Origin: Streptomyces iranensis
Lineage (GTDB): Bacteria > Actinomycetota > Actinomycetes > Streptomycetales > Streptomycetaceae
Assembly: GCF_017874715.1 (NCBI RefSeq)
Contig: NZ_JAGGLR010000006.1
Coordinates: 372,001 to 436,000 of the forward strand
DNA length: 64,000 nt
Direction of reading: 5' to 3'
How positions within the stretch are numbered: position 1 is the first letter of the stretch; every line of letters starts with the position of its first letter. A program made the position numbers and the translations under genes. Positions 7,789 through 18,172 of the stretch are shown here, in pieces. The notes beneath the pieces were generated by a model, which was not told where the DNA came from, made no database searches, and was given only the letters and a program-made list of their open reading frames with translations.

Positions 7789-7828
7789 CTCATCTGGTCG
7801 TCACTCGTTCCAATGAGTGCCAGCATGC
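7789..7828. promoter_or_regulatory. GntR-repressor operator 3 with conserved flanks
   Basis: Contains the perfect inverted repeat CACTC-N8-GAGTG (7802-7819) and shares CTCATCTGGT on the left and CAGCATGC-like sequence on the right with 5416-5455. It lies upstream of the leftward membrane-peptide gene. Confidence 0.75.
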
Positions 7829-7856
7829 AGAGACCACCCGGGTACATGTCAACCAC

Positions 7857-8156
7857 TTAGCGCCATACGTGACGGCTGTTAACCACAGCTAGCCAGAGAC
7901 AACAGAAGGCCCCGCCCACGCGACAGGGGTAGCGCATGGACGGGACCTGAACCGCTTCGGCTACGGCGAGAGAGCCAAAGCGGAGCCAAGAAAGACCAAC
8001 CAGGGTTGGAATCCCCCGCCCGACACCTACGCGACTGGGAAATCGGGCGGGAGATCCTTTCCACTGCCCTCCTATTCGGAGGTTGCAGCCCGAGAGTGTT
8101 CGACCAAAGCCCTCAGGCTGTTCCTGCCCCACTTATGCGGGATTGAGGCAGGAGCT
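7857..8156. other. Structured non-coding stretch
   Basis: No gene is supported here. It contains at least three hairpins: CCAAC/GTTGG around 7998-8009, CCCGCCCGA (8015-8023) with TCGGGCGGG (8043-8051), and TCCTGCC (8122-8128) with GGCAGGA (8147-8153). The last is placed as a terminator for the leftward operon ending at 8157. The density of structure also makes it an alternative candidate for an element origin. Confidence 0.4.
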
Positions 8157-8501
8157 TTACGAAACGGAACTAGCGGTATCGACTGACCAGCACATTCCGC
8201 CCGCTCGATGGACAAGACGACGAAGCGCAACCCATTCCTGCGGATCAATGCTGATACGGTCCCAGCCGGAAACAAGGCAGATAGCCTTCCTGCCGTTCCC
8301 TTGGTGTGCCATCGCTGCCGCCATCCCACGCCAGTTAAGCCGATTCCCCGAGCCTTGGGGTTCCACCCATTGCCCGGCTACCTCCCAGCCCATCAACCGT
8401 GCGTACTCACGGCAGGCACTGATGCGCGATTCAGACGATTCCGCGTCGTCGGCAAATTCGCGATCGTAGATGAACACAAACGCGGGCGCATCGTCGGTCA
8501 T
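8157..8501 (-). CDS. Degenerate serine-recombinase N-terminal domain protein
   Basis: The 114-residue protein has the resolvase catalytic fold pattern: FVFIYDRE at the start, SRISACREYARLMGWEV matching the first helix, and WDRISIDPQEWVALRRLVHRA matching the conserved DRxxR region. The nucleophile is gone: the usual Arg-x-Ser after the first strand reads YDREF, so no recombinase activity is expected. There is no DNA-binding C-terminus. It is the last gene of a three-gene operon, coupled by ATGA to the previous gene, facing an XRE regulator. It may modulate the element's own integrase or be a regulator; both are inference. Confidence 0.75.
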   Translation of the reverse strand: MTDDAPAFVFIYDREFADDAESSESRISACREYARLMGWEVAGQWVEPQGSGNRLNWRGMAAAMAHQGNGRKAICLVSGWDRISIDPQEWVALRRLVHRAGGMCWSVDTASSVS

Positions 8502-8641
8502 GACTTCTTTCCTCGGCCAAGATGCTTGTCAATCTTCTTCTTCAGGTCGCGCGCGAGCTTATCCAAGTCCTGAGGAGTGGAGGGACCACCGGATCCCTGC
8601 TGTGGCTCTTGCGGATCAGCAGAGGGATTGTTCGCGCTCAC
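8498..8641 (-). CDS. Small charged protein (47 aa)
   Basis: GTG start at 8641 overlaps the previous stop (GTGA), and its TGA overlaps the next ATG, so it is the middle of a tightly coupled operon. The product has a disordered Pro/Gln/Ser N-terminal half and a basic helix DLDKLARDLKKKIDKHLGRG. It might be a small nucleic-acid or partner-binding protein. No family recognised. Confidence 0.6.
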   Translation of the reverse strand: MSANNPSADPQEPQQGSGGPSTPQDLDKLARDLKKKIDKHLGRGKKS

Positions 8642-8916
8642 CACTCGGCCTCCCGTCGTTTCCGCTCGTGCGCGAGCACATACGGCCGCACGGGATTCGG
8701 GTCCGGGAACGGACGAAGGAAGATCAGCGTGTCGGCATCCGGCGACCACACCGCAGCGAGGCTAGGCCGCTGAACCGCCGCTGCCGCATTACACGTGGCT
8801 ACCGGCGACGCCTGACGCAGCGTCGAGACCACTACCCCCACGGCTCGGTGATGCCCACGGCCCGGAAGTAACCGCCGCAGCAGCGACTCTAAGAGCCATC
8901 GGATATGTTTGCCCAT
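8638..8916 (-). CDS. Hypothetical protein, first gene of operon facing XRE regulator (92 aa)
   Basis: ATG 8916 is preceded by GGGAG. The N-terminus MGKHIRWLLESLLRRLLPG is an amphipathic basic helix. The rest contains a conserved-looking VRPYVLAHERKRREAEW end. Similar proteins occur beside XRE regulators in Streptomyces genomes, in my memory without a defined function. It is divergently oriented from the regulator at 9104, with the operator candidate at 9026-9044 between them, so it is probably controlled by that regulator. Confidence 0.65.
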   Translation of the reverse strand: MGKHIRWLLESLLRRLLPGRGHHRAVGVVVSTLRQASPVATCNAAAAVQRPSLAAVWSPDADTLIFLRPFPDPNPVRPYVLAHERKRREAEW

Positions 8917-9025
8917 GTCGTCAACTCCCTGTAGTTGATGGCCACGCCCCCGGGCCGGTCGGACGGTCGCGGGGGTCCCTTCCATGGCGTCCCATCCAGG
9001 TAACTCTGGCCAGGCTCATCCGAAC

Positions 9026-9044
9026 AGTGCATGTTTGATGCACT
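9026..9044. promoter_or_regulatory. Operator candidate for XRE regulator
   Basis: Perfect inverted repeat AGTGCAT-N5-ATGCACT, followed by a partial third copy TGATGCAG at 9048-9055, in the divergent intergenic region 8917-9103. Confidence 0.6.
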
Positions 9045-9103
9045 ACTGATGCAGTTCCGCTCAGGGGTCTACCCTTGCCCTAGGCCAAGAGAAGGGTGGG
9101 GAG

Positions 9104-10312
9104 ATGCCTGGCAAGCGACAGCGCTTCGCAGATCGCCGCAAGGCACGCGGGTACAGTCAAGAATCATTCGCGGAAGCGGTCGGCACTAATCGCAGCACCG
9201 TTTATCGGTGGGAAGCAGGGGATGCCGATCCGCACCCATTCCAGCGTCCGGCGATCCAAAAAGCTCTAGGTATCAGTCCGGAAGAGCTCAATTCTCTCCT
9301 GACTGGGGCCTCGGCACAGCCCCAAGCAAACCTATTCAATGCACAGATCGAGTCGTCCGATAATGACGAGTTCGAGGCGTGGGAGCTAATGCGCCGAGTG
9401 GAGGCTAGCGACGTCGGCCCAGAAACTCTTAATCGCCTTGAAAAGACATTCGATGATCTCGCGATGGCGTACCCAATTACGTCACCGGAACAACTCTTGC
9501 AGCACGTTAAGCAGCATTCTGCTTATGTTGCCCGACTCTTGGACGCCAGAAAGACTCTGAAAGAGCACCGACGCCTATTGGTCGTAGGCGGCTGGCTTTC
9601 CCTTTTCGGCGCCACACTCCATATTGACCTAAAGCAGGAGAACGCAGCCACGGCTCGGCTACAGACTGCCGCTGCACTCGCCAAGCAGGCCGAGCATCCC
9701 GAAATCCAAGCATGGTGCCTGGAGACAGAGGCTTGGCGCGTTCTGACGTCAGGGGACTACTCGCGTGCCGTCCAGCTCGCCCAGGCCGCCCAAGCCATCG
9801 CTCCTTCAGGAAGCTCCGCACTCATCCAATCGACAGCCCAAGAAGGCAGGGCGCGAGCACGCCTAGGGCAGGCCGACGAAACCTACGACGCAATCGAACG
9901 GGTGCAAAAGCTGTCCGGGTCCCTTCAGAAGCCAGATAACCCAGAGCACCACTATCGGTACGACCCAGCGAAAGCGCTGGCCTACACAGCAACCACCCTC
10001 GCATGGCTTGGTGATCGAGGTGCCGAACCCTATGCACGGGAAGTGATCGCTCGACTGCAACCCGGCACCGATATCACGAAGTGGCCACGCCGCGTAGCAT
10101 CGGCCAACATCGATCTTGCCTTGGTACTGCTGAAAGACAACCGCCTGGACGAAGCATGCGACTCGGCGTCCAAGGCCATACAGAGCGGTCGAGTGGTCCC
10201 CTCGAACCACTGGCGAGGGCTGGAGGTAGTGAAGGCCGTTGAAGCCCGACAGCTACCCGAGGCGTCCGACCTACGCGAGGCGTACCAGGGCATGAAGTCG
10301 ATCGGCCGCTGA
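9104..10312 (+). CDS. XRE-family regulator with TPR-like C-terminal domain
   Basis: The 402-residue regulator has an N-terminal helix-turn-helix (about residues 5-62: RFADRRKARGYSQESFAEAV, TNRSTVYRWEAGD). A long helical region follows that looks like tetratricopeptide repeats (AATARLQTAAALAKQAEHPE and SRAVQLAQAAQAIAP). This layout is typical of Streptomyces regulators that sense peptides or partner proteins. It is divergent from the three-gene operon with the degenerate recombinase. GC is clearly below the chromosomal neighbours, supporting membership in the mobile element. ATG preceded by GGTGGGGAG. Confidence 0.85.
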   Translation: MPGKRQRFADRRKARGYSQESFAEAVGTNRSTVYRWEAGDADPHPFQRPAIQKALGISPEELNSLLTGASAQPQANLFNAQIESSDNDEFEAWELMRRVEASDVGPETLNRLEKTFDDLAMAYPITSPEQLLQHVKQHSAYVARLLDARKTLKEHRRLLVVGGWLSLFGATLHIDLKQENAATARLQTAAALAKQAEHPEIQAWCLETEAWRVLTSGDYSRAVQLAQAAQAIAPSGSSALIQSTAQEGRARARLGQADETYDAIERVQKLSGSLQKPDNPEHHYRYDPAKALAYTATTLAWLGDRGAEPYAREVIARLQPGTDITKWPRRVASANIDLALVLLKDNRLDEACDSASKAIQSGRVVPSNHWRGLEVVKAVEARQLPEASDLREAYQGMKSIGR

Positions 10313-10787
10313 TCAACACGGACGCTCGGCCCAGCTCACGAGCAGCGCCCCGCCAACGATCACTGTCCGGCTATTTCCGCAGGTCAAAGCGACCACAGAA
10401 AATAGCCGGTTAGTCGTATGAAGGATCAGGATAAAAACCAGGAATGGAGCTGCCGTCCGCGGATCCTGAGGTAGGGGCGCTCATGATCTCCGATGTCCCG
10501 TATCTGCTCGGCCGTGCTGTACTGCGCTGCGCCTTTGCGGTGCCTCGCGGTGAGGGTGGGGCGTAAGCAGTTTGCCGTACAGGAGCCGCAGTGCAACCCG
10601 GAGCGCGCGGTCAAGGTCTATCAGACCGGCCCACCGGCACCAGCCCACCGCTCCCGCCACCACTCTCCCGTGCGAGCGCCACGAAGCCGTACGAGCGGCG
10701 ACGGCCCGCATGGCCCCGCCCGGCCTAGGTTCAGCAGACCTACTTTGGCACGCTCAGATGCCTTTTCCGTTGCCAATACTGGAACCC
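10313..10787. other. Junction region without a supported gene
   Basis: The base composition changes here from element-like to chromosomal. It contains the hairpin at 10367-10409. Short frames on the minus strand (10426-10614, 10481-10711) have no ribosome-binding site or recognisable family; they could be remnants of a gene interrupted by integration. The right attachment site of the element most probably lies in this stretch. Confidence 0.4.
10367..10409. terminator. AT-containing hairpin after XRE gene
   Basis: Perfect 10-bp stem CCGGCTATTT / AAATAGCCGG with a 23-base loop. It could act as a bidirectional terminator or be part of the element end. Confidence 0.55.
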
Positions 10788-11708
10788 ATGGACCGCAACA
10801 CCGAGCTCAGTGAGTTCCTGCGGAGCCGCAGGGCACGTCTGAGCCCCGGCGACGCGGGCGTGAGCGTGAGCAACGACAGCCCCCGTCGGGTGCCGGGGCT
10901 GCGCCGCGAGGAGCTGGCGCAGCTGGCCGGCGTCAGCACGGACTACTACACGCGTCTGGAGCAGGGCCGTCACCTCAATGTGTCGGAGACGGTGCTGGAC
11001 GCCGTGGCCCGCGCTCTTCAGCTCGACGAAACCGAACGTGCGTACCTCTTCGAGCTGACCCGGCCGCGCCCCCGGCGCACGGTGCGCCGCCGGCCGCCCC
11101 GCGCCCAGCGGGTGCGGCCCGGGGTGCACGCGCTGCTGCGCATGCTGGACGGGGTCTCACCGGCCTTCGTCCTCGGGCGCAGGGGCGATGTCCTGGCCTC
11201 CAACCAGCTGGCGCGGGCGCTGATCATCGACTTCGAGGCGCTCCCGTACCACGAGCGGAACATGGCCCGTTTCATGTTCCTCGACGAGGCGGCCCGTTCG
11301 CTGTGGCCGGAGTGGGAGACGGTCGCGGCGGAGATGGTGGCGTCCCTCCGGCTGGAGGCCGGGCGCCATCCCGACGATCCCCGGCTGACCGAGCTCGTGG
11401 GCGAGCTCACCATCAAGAGCCCTGAGTTCCGCACGTGGTGGGCCGACCACAACGTGCGGGAGAAGACCCACGGCGTCAAGCTCTACCACCATCCGGTGGT
11501 CGGGGACATGACGCTGGCCTACGAGAACGTGACCGTGCCCGGCGATCCCGACCAGGCTCTGTGCATCTACACGGTCGAGCCCGGCTCCCCCTCCGAGGCG
11601 GCCCTGCGGCTGCTGGCGAGCTGGACCGCGACCCCCTCGGTCGATCCTTCCGCGCCCTCGTCCGAAGCGCGTCCTCCGGGGGGACCGTCCTCCGACGTCT
11701 CCCCCTGA
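10788..11708 (+). CDS. XRE-family regulator with MmyB-like ligand domain
   Basis: Transcription factor of 306 residues. An N-terminal helix-turn-helix (residues about 8-80: [30 protein letters not shown]) is followed by an MmyB-type domain (about 100-275) with the usual sequence features [25 protein letters not shown]-like NMARFMFLD and [13 protein letters not shown]. These domains bind fatty-acid-like ligands in the one structure known. Start ATG 10788 ([11 protein letters not shown]); upstream in-frame starts would add a non-conserved stretch. In Streptomyces this family usually controls an adjacent oxidoreductase, here the alcohol dehydrogenase that follows in the same direction. Confidence 0.9.
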   Translation: MDRNTELSEFLRSRRARLSPGDAGVSVSNDSPRRVPGLRREELAQLAGVSTDYYTRLEQGRHLNVSETVLDAVARALQLDETERAYLFELTRPRPRRTVRRRPPRAQRVRPGVHALLRMLDGVSPAFVLGRRGDVLASNQLARALIIDFEALPYHERNMARFMFLDEAARSLWPEWETVAAEMVASLRLEAGRHPDDPRLTELVGELTIKSPEFRTWWADHNVREKTHGVKLYHHPVVGDMTLAYENVTVPGDPDQALCIYTVEPGSPSEAALRLLASWTATPSVDPSAPSSEARPPGGPSSDVSP

Positions 11709-11800
11709 TCCCACCCCTCCCCCCGCACACCCTTTCCCCTTCCCCCTTCCCTCTCCTTACCTCCCCCTTCCCTTCACCCATCCTCTTTTTCCTAGTTCGT
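11702..11800 (+). other. Polypyrimidine tract upstream of alcohol dehydrogenase
   Basis: About 90 bases between the regulator and adh are almost pure C/T on the plus strand, with runs such as CTTCCCCCTTCCCTCTCC. The ribosome-binding site GGGAGA follows at about 11806. No gene; it might act as transcription roadblock or rut-like leader. Confidence 0.6.
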
Positions 11801-11817
11801 CACAGGGAGATACGTTT

Positions 11818-12867
11818 ATGACCACCAGCGTCACCGCCTACGCAGCCCCCGCTCCGAAGGCCCCGCTGGAAAGGACCACCGTCGAGCGCCGCGCCCTGCG
11901 CGAGCACGACGTGCTGATCGAGATCGCCTACGCCGGTATCTGCCACTCCGACATCCACCAGGCCCGTGAGGAGTGGGGCACCGCCCTCTTCCCGATGGTG
12001 CCCGGCCATGAGATCGCCGGTGTGGTCGCCGAGGTCGGCTCCGCCGTCACCAAGTACGCCGTCGGCGACCGGGTCGGCGTGGGCTGCTTCGTCGACTCCT
12101 GCCGCGAGTGCGAGAACTGCCTCGCGGGCGAGGAGCAGTACTGCCTCAAGGGCGAGGTGCCCACGTACAACGGCAACGAGTACGACGGCGCCCCCACCTA
12201 CGGTGGCTACAGCACCCACACCGTGGTGGACGAGAACTACGTGCTGCGCATCCCCGAGGGGATCTCGCTGGACGTCGCCGCCCCGCTGCTGTGCGCCGGG
12301 ATCACCCTCTACTCCCCGCTGGCCCACTGGAACGCCGGTCCCGGCAAGAAGGTCGCCATCGTGGGCCTCGGCGGCCTCGGCCACATGGGTGTGAAGATCG
12401 CCCATACGATGGGCGCCGAGGTGACGGTGCTGAGCCAGACGCTCCGCAAGAAGGACGACGGGCTGCGGCTGGGCGCCGACCGCTTCTACGCCACCAGCGA
12501 CGAGTCCACCTTCACCGAGCTGGCGGGCACCTTCGACCTGATCGTCAACACGACCTCGGCGAACCTCCCGCTGGACGGCTATCTGTCGCTGCTGAAGCTG
12601 GACGGCACGCTGGTGCACGTGGGCGCGCCGGAGAACTCCAGCGCGTTCAACCAGTTCTCGCTGATCACGGGCCGGAGGTCGATGGCCGGATCCAAGATCG
12701 GCGGCATCCGGCAGACCCAGGAGATGCTCGACTTCTGCGCCGAGCACGGGCTCGGCGCGGAGATCGAGGTGATCGACGGCGAGCGGATCAACGAGGCGTA
12801 CGACCGCGTCGTGAGCAGCGATGTGCGGTACCGCTTCGTGATCGACATCGCCTCGCTCAAGGCGTGA
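11818..12867 (+). CDS. Zinc-dependent alcohol/aldehyde dehydrogenase (YahK/CAD-like)
   Basis: Medium-chain NAD(P)-dependent dehydrogenase interconverting alcohols and aldehydes in the cytoplasm. Visible features are the catalytic zinc ligands Cys in GICHSD and His-Glu in PGHEIAG, and the structural-zinc cysteines in [15 protein letters not shown]. The Rossmann fingerprint [11 protein letters not shown] follows. The length of 349 residues is standard for the YahK/AdhA aldehyde-reductase branch, whose in vivo substrate is usually unknown. It follows the MmyB-type regulator in the same direction after a polypyrimidine leader, so that regulator is the likely controller. A terminator lies between it and the convergent oxidase gene. 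Confidence 0.92.
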   Translation: MTTSVTAYAAPAPKAPLERTTVERRALREHDVLIEIAYAGICHSDIHQAREEWGTALFPMVPGHEIAGVVAEVGSAVTKYAVGDRVGVGCFVDSCRECENCLAGEEQYCLKGEVPTYNGNEYDGAPTYGGYSTHTVVDENYVLRIPEGISLDVAAPLLCAGITLYSPLAHWNAGPGKKVAIVGLGGLGHMGVKIAHTMGAEVTVLSQTLRKKDDGLRLGADRFYATSDESTFTELAGTFDLIVNTTSANLPLDGYLSLLKLDGTLVHVGAPENSSAFNQFSLITGRRSMAGSKIGGIRQTQEMLDFCAEHGLGAEIEVIDGERINEAYDRVVSSDVRYRFVIDIASLKA

Positions 12868-12917
12868 TCGGCGTCGAGGCATGATCAGCGCCGAAACCTG
12901 ATCGGCCACTGGGACCG

Positions 12918-12954
12918 AGGCCGTCCGGACCACCCCCGGGTCCGGGCGGCCTCA
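12918..12954. terminator. Bidirectional terminator
   Basis: Stem GAGGCCGTCCGGACCC / GGGTCCGGGCGGCCTC with one G-T type mismatch and a short C-rich loop, between convergent genes. Confidence 0.8.
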
Positions 12955-12967
12955 CAACAGCCGGCCC

Positions 12968-14335
12968 TCAGAACAACTTGCCGGGGTTGAGCAGGCCCAG
13001 CGGATCGAAGACCTGCTTGATACCGCGCTGCATCTCCACCCCCACCGGGCCCAGTTCACGCGCCAGCCACTCCCGCTTGAGGACGCCGACGCCGTGCTCC
13101 CCGGTGATGGTGCCGCCGAGCTCGAGGCCCAGCGCCATGATGGCGTCGAAGGACTCCCGGGCGCGGCGGGACTCATCGGGGTCGGCGGGGTCGAAGCACA
13201 CCGTGGGATGGGTGTTGCCGTCCCCGGCGTGGGCGACGACGCCGATGGTCAGGCCGTACTTCGTGGCGATGGCGGCCGTGCCGTCGATCATCTCGGCGAG
13301 CCGGGAGCGGGGCACACAGACGTCGTCGATCATGGTGACGCCCTTGACCGCCTCCAGCGCCGGAAGCGTCATCCGGCGGGCCTGGAGCAGCATGTCGGAC
13401 TCGGCGGCGTCCTCGGCCGGGACCACCTCCGTGGCACCGGCCGCCGTGCACAGCTCGGCCACGGCGGCGAGGTCGGGGGCCGGGTCCGGGGTGTCGAAGG
13501 CGGCCATCAGCAGCGCCTCGGTGGACTCCGGGAGGCCCATGTTCCCCATCGCGTTGACCGCGCGGACGCTCGTACGGTCCATCAGCTCCAGCAGCGAGGG
13601 GGCGTGGCCGCGCTCCATGATCCGGCAGATGGCGTCGCAGGCGGACGCGGTGGAGGGGAACTCGGCGGCGAGCACGAGCTGTTCGAGCGGGGCGGGCTTG
13701 AGGGCGAGGACCGCGCGTACGACGATGCCGAGGCTGCCCTCGGAGCCGACGAAGAGCCGGGTCAGATCGTAGCCCGCGACGCCCTTGGCGGTGCGGCGGC
13801 CGGTCTTCAGCAGCCGGCCGTCGGCGAGGACGACATCGAGCCCGAGCACGTATTCGGCGGTGACGCCGTACTTCACACAGCACAGCCCGCCGGACGCGGT
13901 GCCGATGTTGCCGCCGATCGTGCACTGTTCCCAGCTGGAGGGGTCCGGCGGATAGTAGAGGCCCTTCTCCATGACCGCGCGGGACAGGGTCGCGTTGATC
14001 ACGCCCGGTTCGACGACCGCGATCCGGTCCACCGGGTTGATCTCCAGGATCCGGTCCATCTTGACCAGGGACAGCACGACGCAGCCGTCGGACGCGTTGG
14101 CCGCGCCCGACAGCCCGGTGCGCGCACCCTGGGGCACGATCGGGACGCGCAGCGCGGTGGCGGTGCGGCACACGTGCTGCACCTGCTCCACCGTGCGCGG
14201 GAGAACGACCACGGCGGGCGCGCCCGCCTCGCAGAAGCTCGCCATGTCATTGGCGTAGGCCCCGGTCACATCGGGGTCGGTGAGCACCGCCTCCTCGGGG
14301 AGGCCCTCCCGCAGCAGCTCGATGAGGTCCGTCAT
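12968..14335 (-). CDS. FAD-binding oxidase, GlcD/D-lactate dehydrogenase type
   Basis: Flavoprotein of the vanillyl-alcohol-oxidase fold oxidising a 2-hydroxy acid such as glycolate or D-lactate. The 455 residues contain the PP-loop PQGARTGLSGAANAS, the GGNIGTASGGLCCVKYG segment and GSEGSLGIV of the FAD domain. The C-terminal oxidase domain carries the metal-site pattern VVAHAGDGNTHP and GEHGVGVLKREWL. The standard length suggests a single-polypeptide enzyme; no GlcE or GlcF partner is adjacent, so the electron acceptor is not evident. Strong, unambiguous family call; the exact substrate is not determinable. Confidence 0.92.
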   Translation of the reverse strand: MTDLIELLREGLPEEAVLTDPDVTGAYANDMASFCEAGAPAVVVLPRTVEQVQHVCRTATALRVPIVPQGARTGLSGAANASDGCVVLSLVKMDRILEINPVDRIAVVEPGVINATLSRAVMEKGLYYPPDPSSWEQCTIGGNIGTASGGLCCVKYGVTAEYVLGLDVVLADGRLLKTGRRTAKGVAGYDLTRLFVGSEGSLGIVVRAVLALKPAPLEQLVLAAEFPSTASACDAICRIMERGHAPSLLELMDRTSVRAVNAMGNMGLPESTEALLMAAFDTPDPAPDLAAVAELCTAAGATEVVPAEDAAESDMLLQARRMTLPALEAVKGVTMIDDVCVPRSRLAEMIDGTAAIATKYGLTIGVVAHAGDGNTHPTVCFDPADPDESRRARESFDAIMALGLELGGTITGEHGVGVLKREWLARELGPVGVEMQRGIKQVFDPLGLLNPGKLF

Positions 14336-14447
14336 ATCTCCAGACTCGCACTCGGGAAGCGCCCGGGGAAGATCGCTGCAGCGGACGGATGACCGCGAGG
14401 AGGGCCTTGAGGAGGCCCGCGAGCAGGGCCGCCGTGCGGCACGGACG

Positions 14448-15473
14448 CTACTGCGGCTTGTAGTAGACGCTGACCTTACGGTCCCCGGCGGCGCCCGAGG
14501 CGAAGCCCATGCACAGCCGGCGCGGGCTGGACAGCTGGACGGCCATCCCCTCGGGCTCGCGGTAGCTCAGTGAGTAGGCGGCCTCGGTGCGGGCGCGCTG
14601 GACGAGCTCACCGGTGCGCAGATCGACGCAGGAGACATAGGTGTTGCCGTGGCCGGAGGGCGGGTTGGCGCCGTCCTCGCCGGTGTAGGCGGTGCCGGTC
14701 AGCTGGTACACGTAGTCGCCGAGGACCGTGAAGCCCTGGAAGACCTCGCCGTCCTCGACACCGGTCTGGGGTATGTCGTCGTACACCGCGGTGTAGTCGC
14801 CCGCGCTGACCCCGGACAGGCTCATCAGCCGGTAGCGGACCTCGCCGTCGAGGCGGTGGCGCAGCAGCAGCCGGCGGTTGAGCATGTCGACGGCGGGCTG
14901 ATTGCTGGTGGAGCCCGCCACCGGGCGGTGCTTGGCCGGCGAGGACGAACCGGACGACAGCACGGTGCCGTCGGCGAACTTGAAGCGGCTGATGGCGCGG
15001 CCGTAGCCGGAGTCGGGGTTGGCGTCCGACTCGGTCCACAGATAGGCCGTGGAACCGACCGGCTCACAGCCCATGGCGACGCCGTGCCCGAACCCCTTGA
15101 GGTACATCGAGCCCAGCTCCGCCCCGGCCAGGGACAGCTTGGTGACGCACAGATCGCCGTGGGCGGCGCGGTCGGCGCCGGAGACGGGGGCGGACTCCCC
15201 GCTGAGCCGGATCCCGCCCTCCATCAGCTGGATCGTGTAGACGTGCCCGCCCACGTCGTCGAACGCGAAGGACTGCAGCACGGTGGAGTTGTGCGGGGTC
15301 TTCTCGCGGATCAGCTGGGTGGAGGGCACCGACAGGTCGAACCGGCCGCCCGCCACGGTGGTGGCCCCCGCGCGGGCGGCGAAGGCACCGAGCGCGCCGG
15401 CCGCGGCGACTCCCCCGCCGAGGGTGAACCTACGCCTGGTCAAACGGCCCGCAGTGTACTTTTCCGTGTGCAT
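14448..15473 (-). CDS. Tat-exported TagC-like beta-propeller protein
   Basis: Proteins of this group are annotated in Streptomyces as teichoic-acid biosynthesis protein C or phage-baseplate-like. The role is not established. The N-terminus TAGRLTRRRFTLGGGVAAAG is a twin-arginine signal with a hydrophobic stretch and an Ala-rich cleavage region, so it is exported folded. The mature part (about 300 residues) has repeated beta segments with recurring Gly/Asp turns (DDVGGHVYTIQLMEGG, LKGFGHGVAMGCEPVG) consistent with a propeller. ATG 15473 opens the signal directly. Monocistronic; flanking genes are unrelated. Confidence 0.8.
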   Translation of the reverse strand: MHTEKYTAGRLTRRRFTLGGGVAAAGALGAFAARAGATTVAGGRFDLSVPSTQLIREKTPHNSTVLQSFAFDDVGGHVYTIQLMEGGIRLSGESAPVSGADRAAHGDLCVTKLSLAGAELGSMYLKGFGHGVAMGCEPVGSTAYLWTESDANPDSGYGRAISRFKFADGTVLSSGSSSPAKHRPVAGSTSNQPAVDMLNRRLLLRHRLDGEVRYRLMSLSGVSAGDYTAVYDDIPQTGVEDGEVFQGFTVLGDYVYQLTGTAYTGEDGANPPSGHGNTYVSCVDLRTGELVQRARTEAAYSLSYREPEGMAVQLSSPRRLCMGFASGAAGDRKVSVYYKPQ

Positions 15474-15648
15474 TGATACTCAACAACTCCCGTGTGATCA
15501 CGCCGTGTTGGAGTGAACAGATCGCCGTGAGTGTAGACGGTGAGAAAGCGCTCCCATTCAGGTGTTCGCTTTTTCTGGCACCAGCGGCGCATGAGTACGG
15601 GAGTGTGGGCGCATGTGCGCGGAATTGGGGGGATGGGCGCGGCCGTGC

Positions 15649-15677
15649 GGGGCGGGCCGCGGGCCGCGGCCCGCCCC
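15649..15677 (-). terminator. Terminator after hppD
   Basis: Perfect 14-bp stem GGGGCGGGCCGCGG / CCGCGGCCCGCCCC with a single-base loop, just downstream of the hppD stop at 15687. Confidence 0.8.
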
Positions 15678-15686
15678 CCGGGGCGG

Positions 15687-17547
<1,861 letters not shown>

Positions 17548-17554
17548 GCGGTGC

Positions 17555-18151
17555 ATGGCAGAGAACGAACAGCCTGCGTCCGACGAAGTCCGGGTGCTCG
17601 ACCCACGCTCCCTGCGCGGGCTCGCGCATCCGCTGCGGATGCGCCTGCTCAGCGCGCTGCGCGAGTACGGACCGGCCACCGCGTCCCAACTGGCCGACAG
17701 ATTGGGGGAGTCGAGCGGCGCCACGAGCTACCATCTGCGACAACTGGCCACCTATGGCTTCGTCGAGGACGACCCGGAGCGAGGCAAGGGGCGGGAGCGG
17801 TGGTGGAAGGCGGTGCACAGGCGTACGCGCTGGGGTATCCCCAAGTTCCTGGCCCACCCCGACCCGGCCGTACGGGGGGCGGTGAACACCGTGCTGCACG
17901 AGATGGCCACCCAGCACATGCAGGAGATGTCCACCTCTCTGGGCACCCTCCACGACTGGCCGGAGGAGTGGCGGGCCGCCTGGGAGATCAGCGACTTCCG
18001 CATGCGCCTCACCCCTGAGCTCGCCCGCGAAATGCGCGACAAGGTGCAAGAACTGATCGAGAGCTACCGCGAGAAGGAAGCGGACCGGGACACCGAGGGC
18101 TCCGCCCCGTACCGCGTCCATCTGCACGCCTTCCCGCGCGACGAGGACTGA
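17555..18151 (+). CDS. ArsR-like winged-helix regulator
   Basis: Transcription factor of 198 residues starting MAENEQPASDEV. The winged helix is at about residues 15-95 (LRGLAHPLRMRLLSALREYG, ASQLADRLGESSGATSYHLR). No metal-binding cysteines are seen, so metals are not the expected signal. The C-terminal half (about 100-190) is helical and typical of Streptomyces regulators paired with MFS pumps. It is the first gene of a three-gene operon with a small protein and an MFS transporter, and the palindrome overlapping its promoter is the likely target. Induction by the pump's substrate is inference. Confidence 0.9.
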   Translation: MAENEQPASDEVRVLDPRSLRGLAHPLRMRLLSALREYGPATASQLADRLGESSGATSYHLRQLATYGFVEDDPERGKGRERWWKAVHRRTRWGIPKFLAHPDPAVRGAVNTVLHEMATQHMQEMSTSLGTLHDWPEEWRAAWEISDFRMRLTPELAREMRDKVQELIESYREKEADRDTEGSAPYRVHLHAFPRDED

Positions 18152-18172
18152 CCGATCCCTGGGGGGAACCAC

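Larger units (their letters stand above)
1..10410. mobile_element. AICE (pSAM2-type integrative conjugative element), left end outside window
   Basis: The integrase, RepSA-like initiator, FtsK/TraSA-type translocase, small coupled genes and KorSA-like GntR repressor together are the hallmark set of actinomycete integrative and conjugative elements. They transfer double-stranded DNA between hyphae and replicate by rolling circle after excision. Lower GC in the integrase and XRE genes supports foreign origin. The left attachment site lies beyond base 1. The right end is not resolved; ordinary chromosomal genes resume with the regulator starting at 10788, and a hairpin at 10367-10409 is the last element-like landmark. 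Carrying a serine instead of the usual tyrosine integrase is atypical. The boundary is inference. Confidence 0.8.

Noticed and set aside
7980..8060. tRNA-like fragment (GGTTGGAATCCC resembling a T arm)
   Set aside because: No acceptor or anticodon stem can be completed around it.
10426..10711. Two overlapping short minus-strand frames at the element boundary
   Set aside because: No start-site support and no family; kept only as possible remnants in the junction entry.
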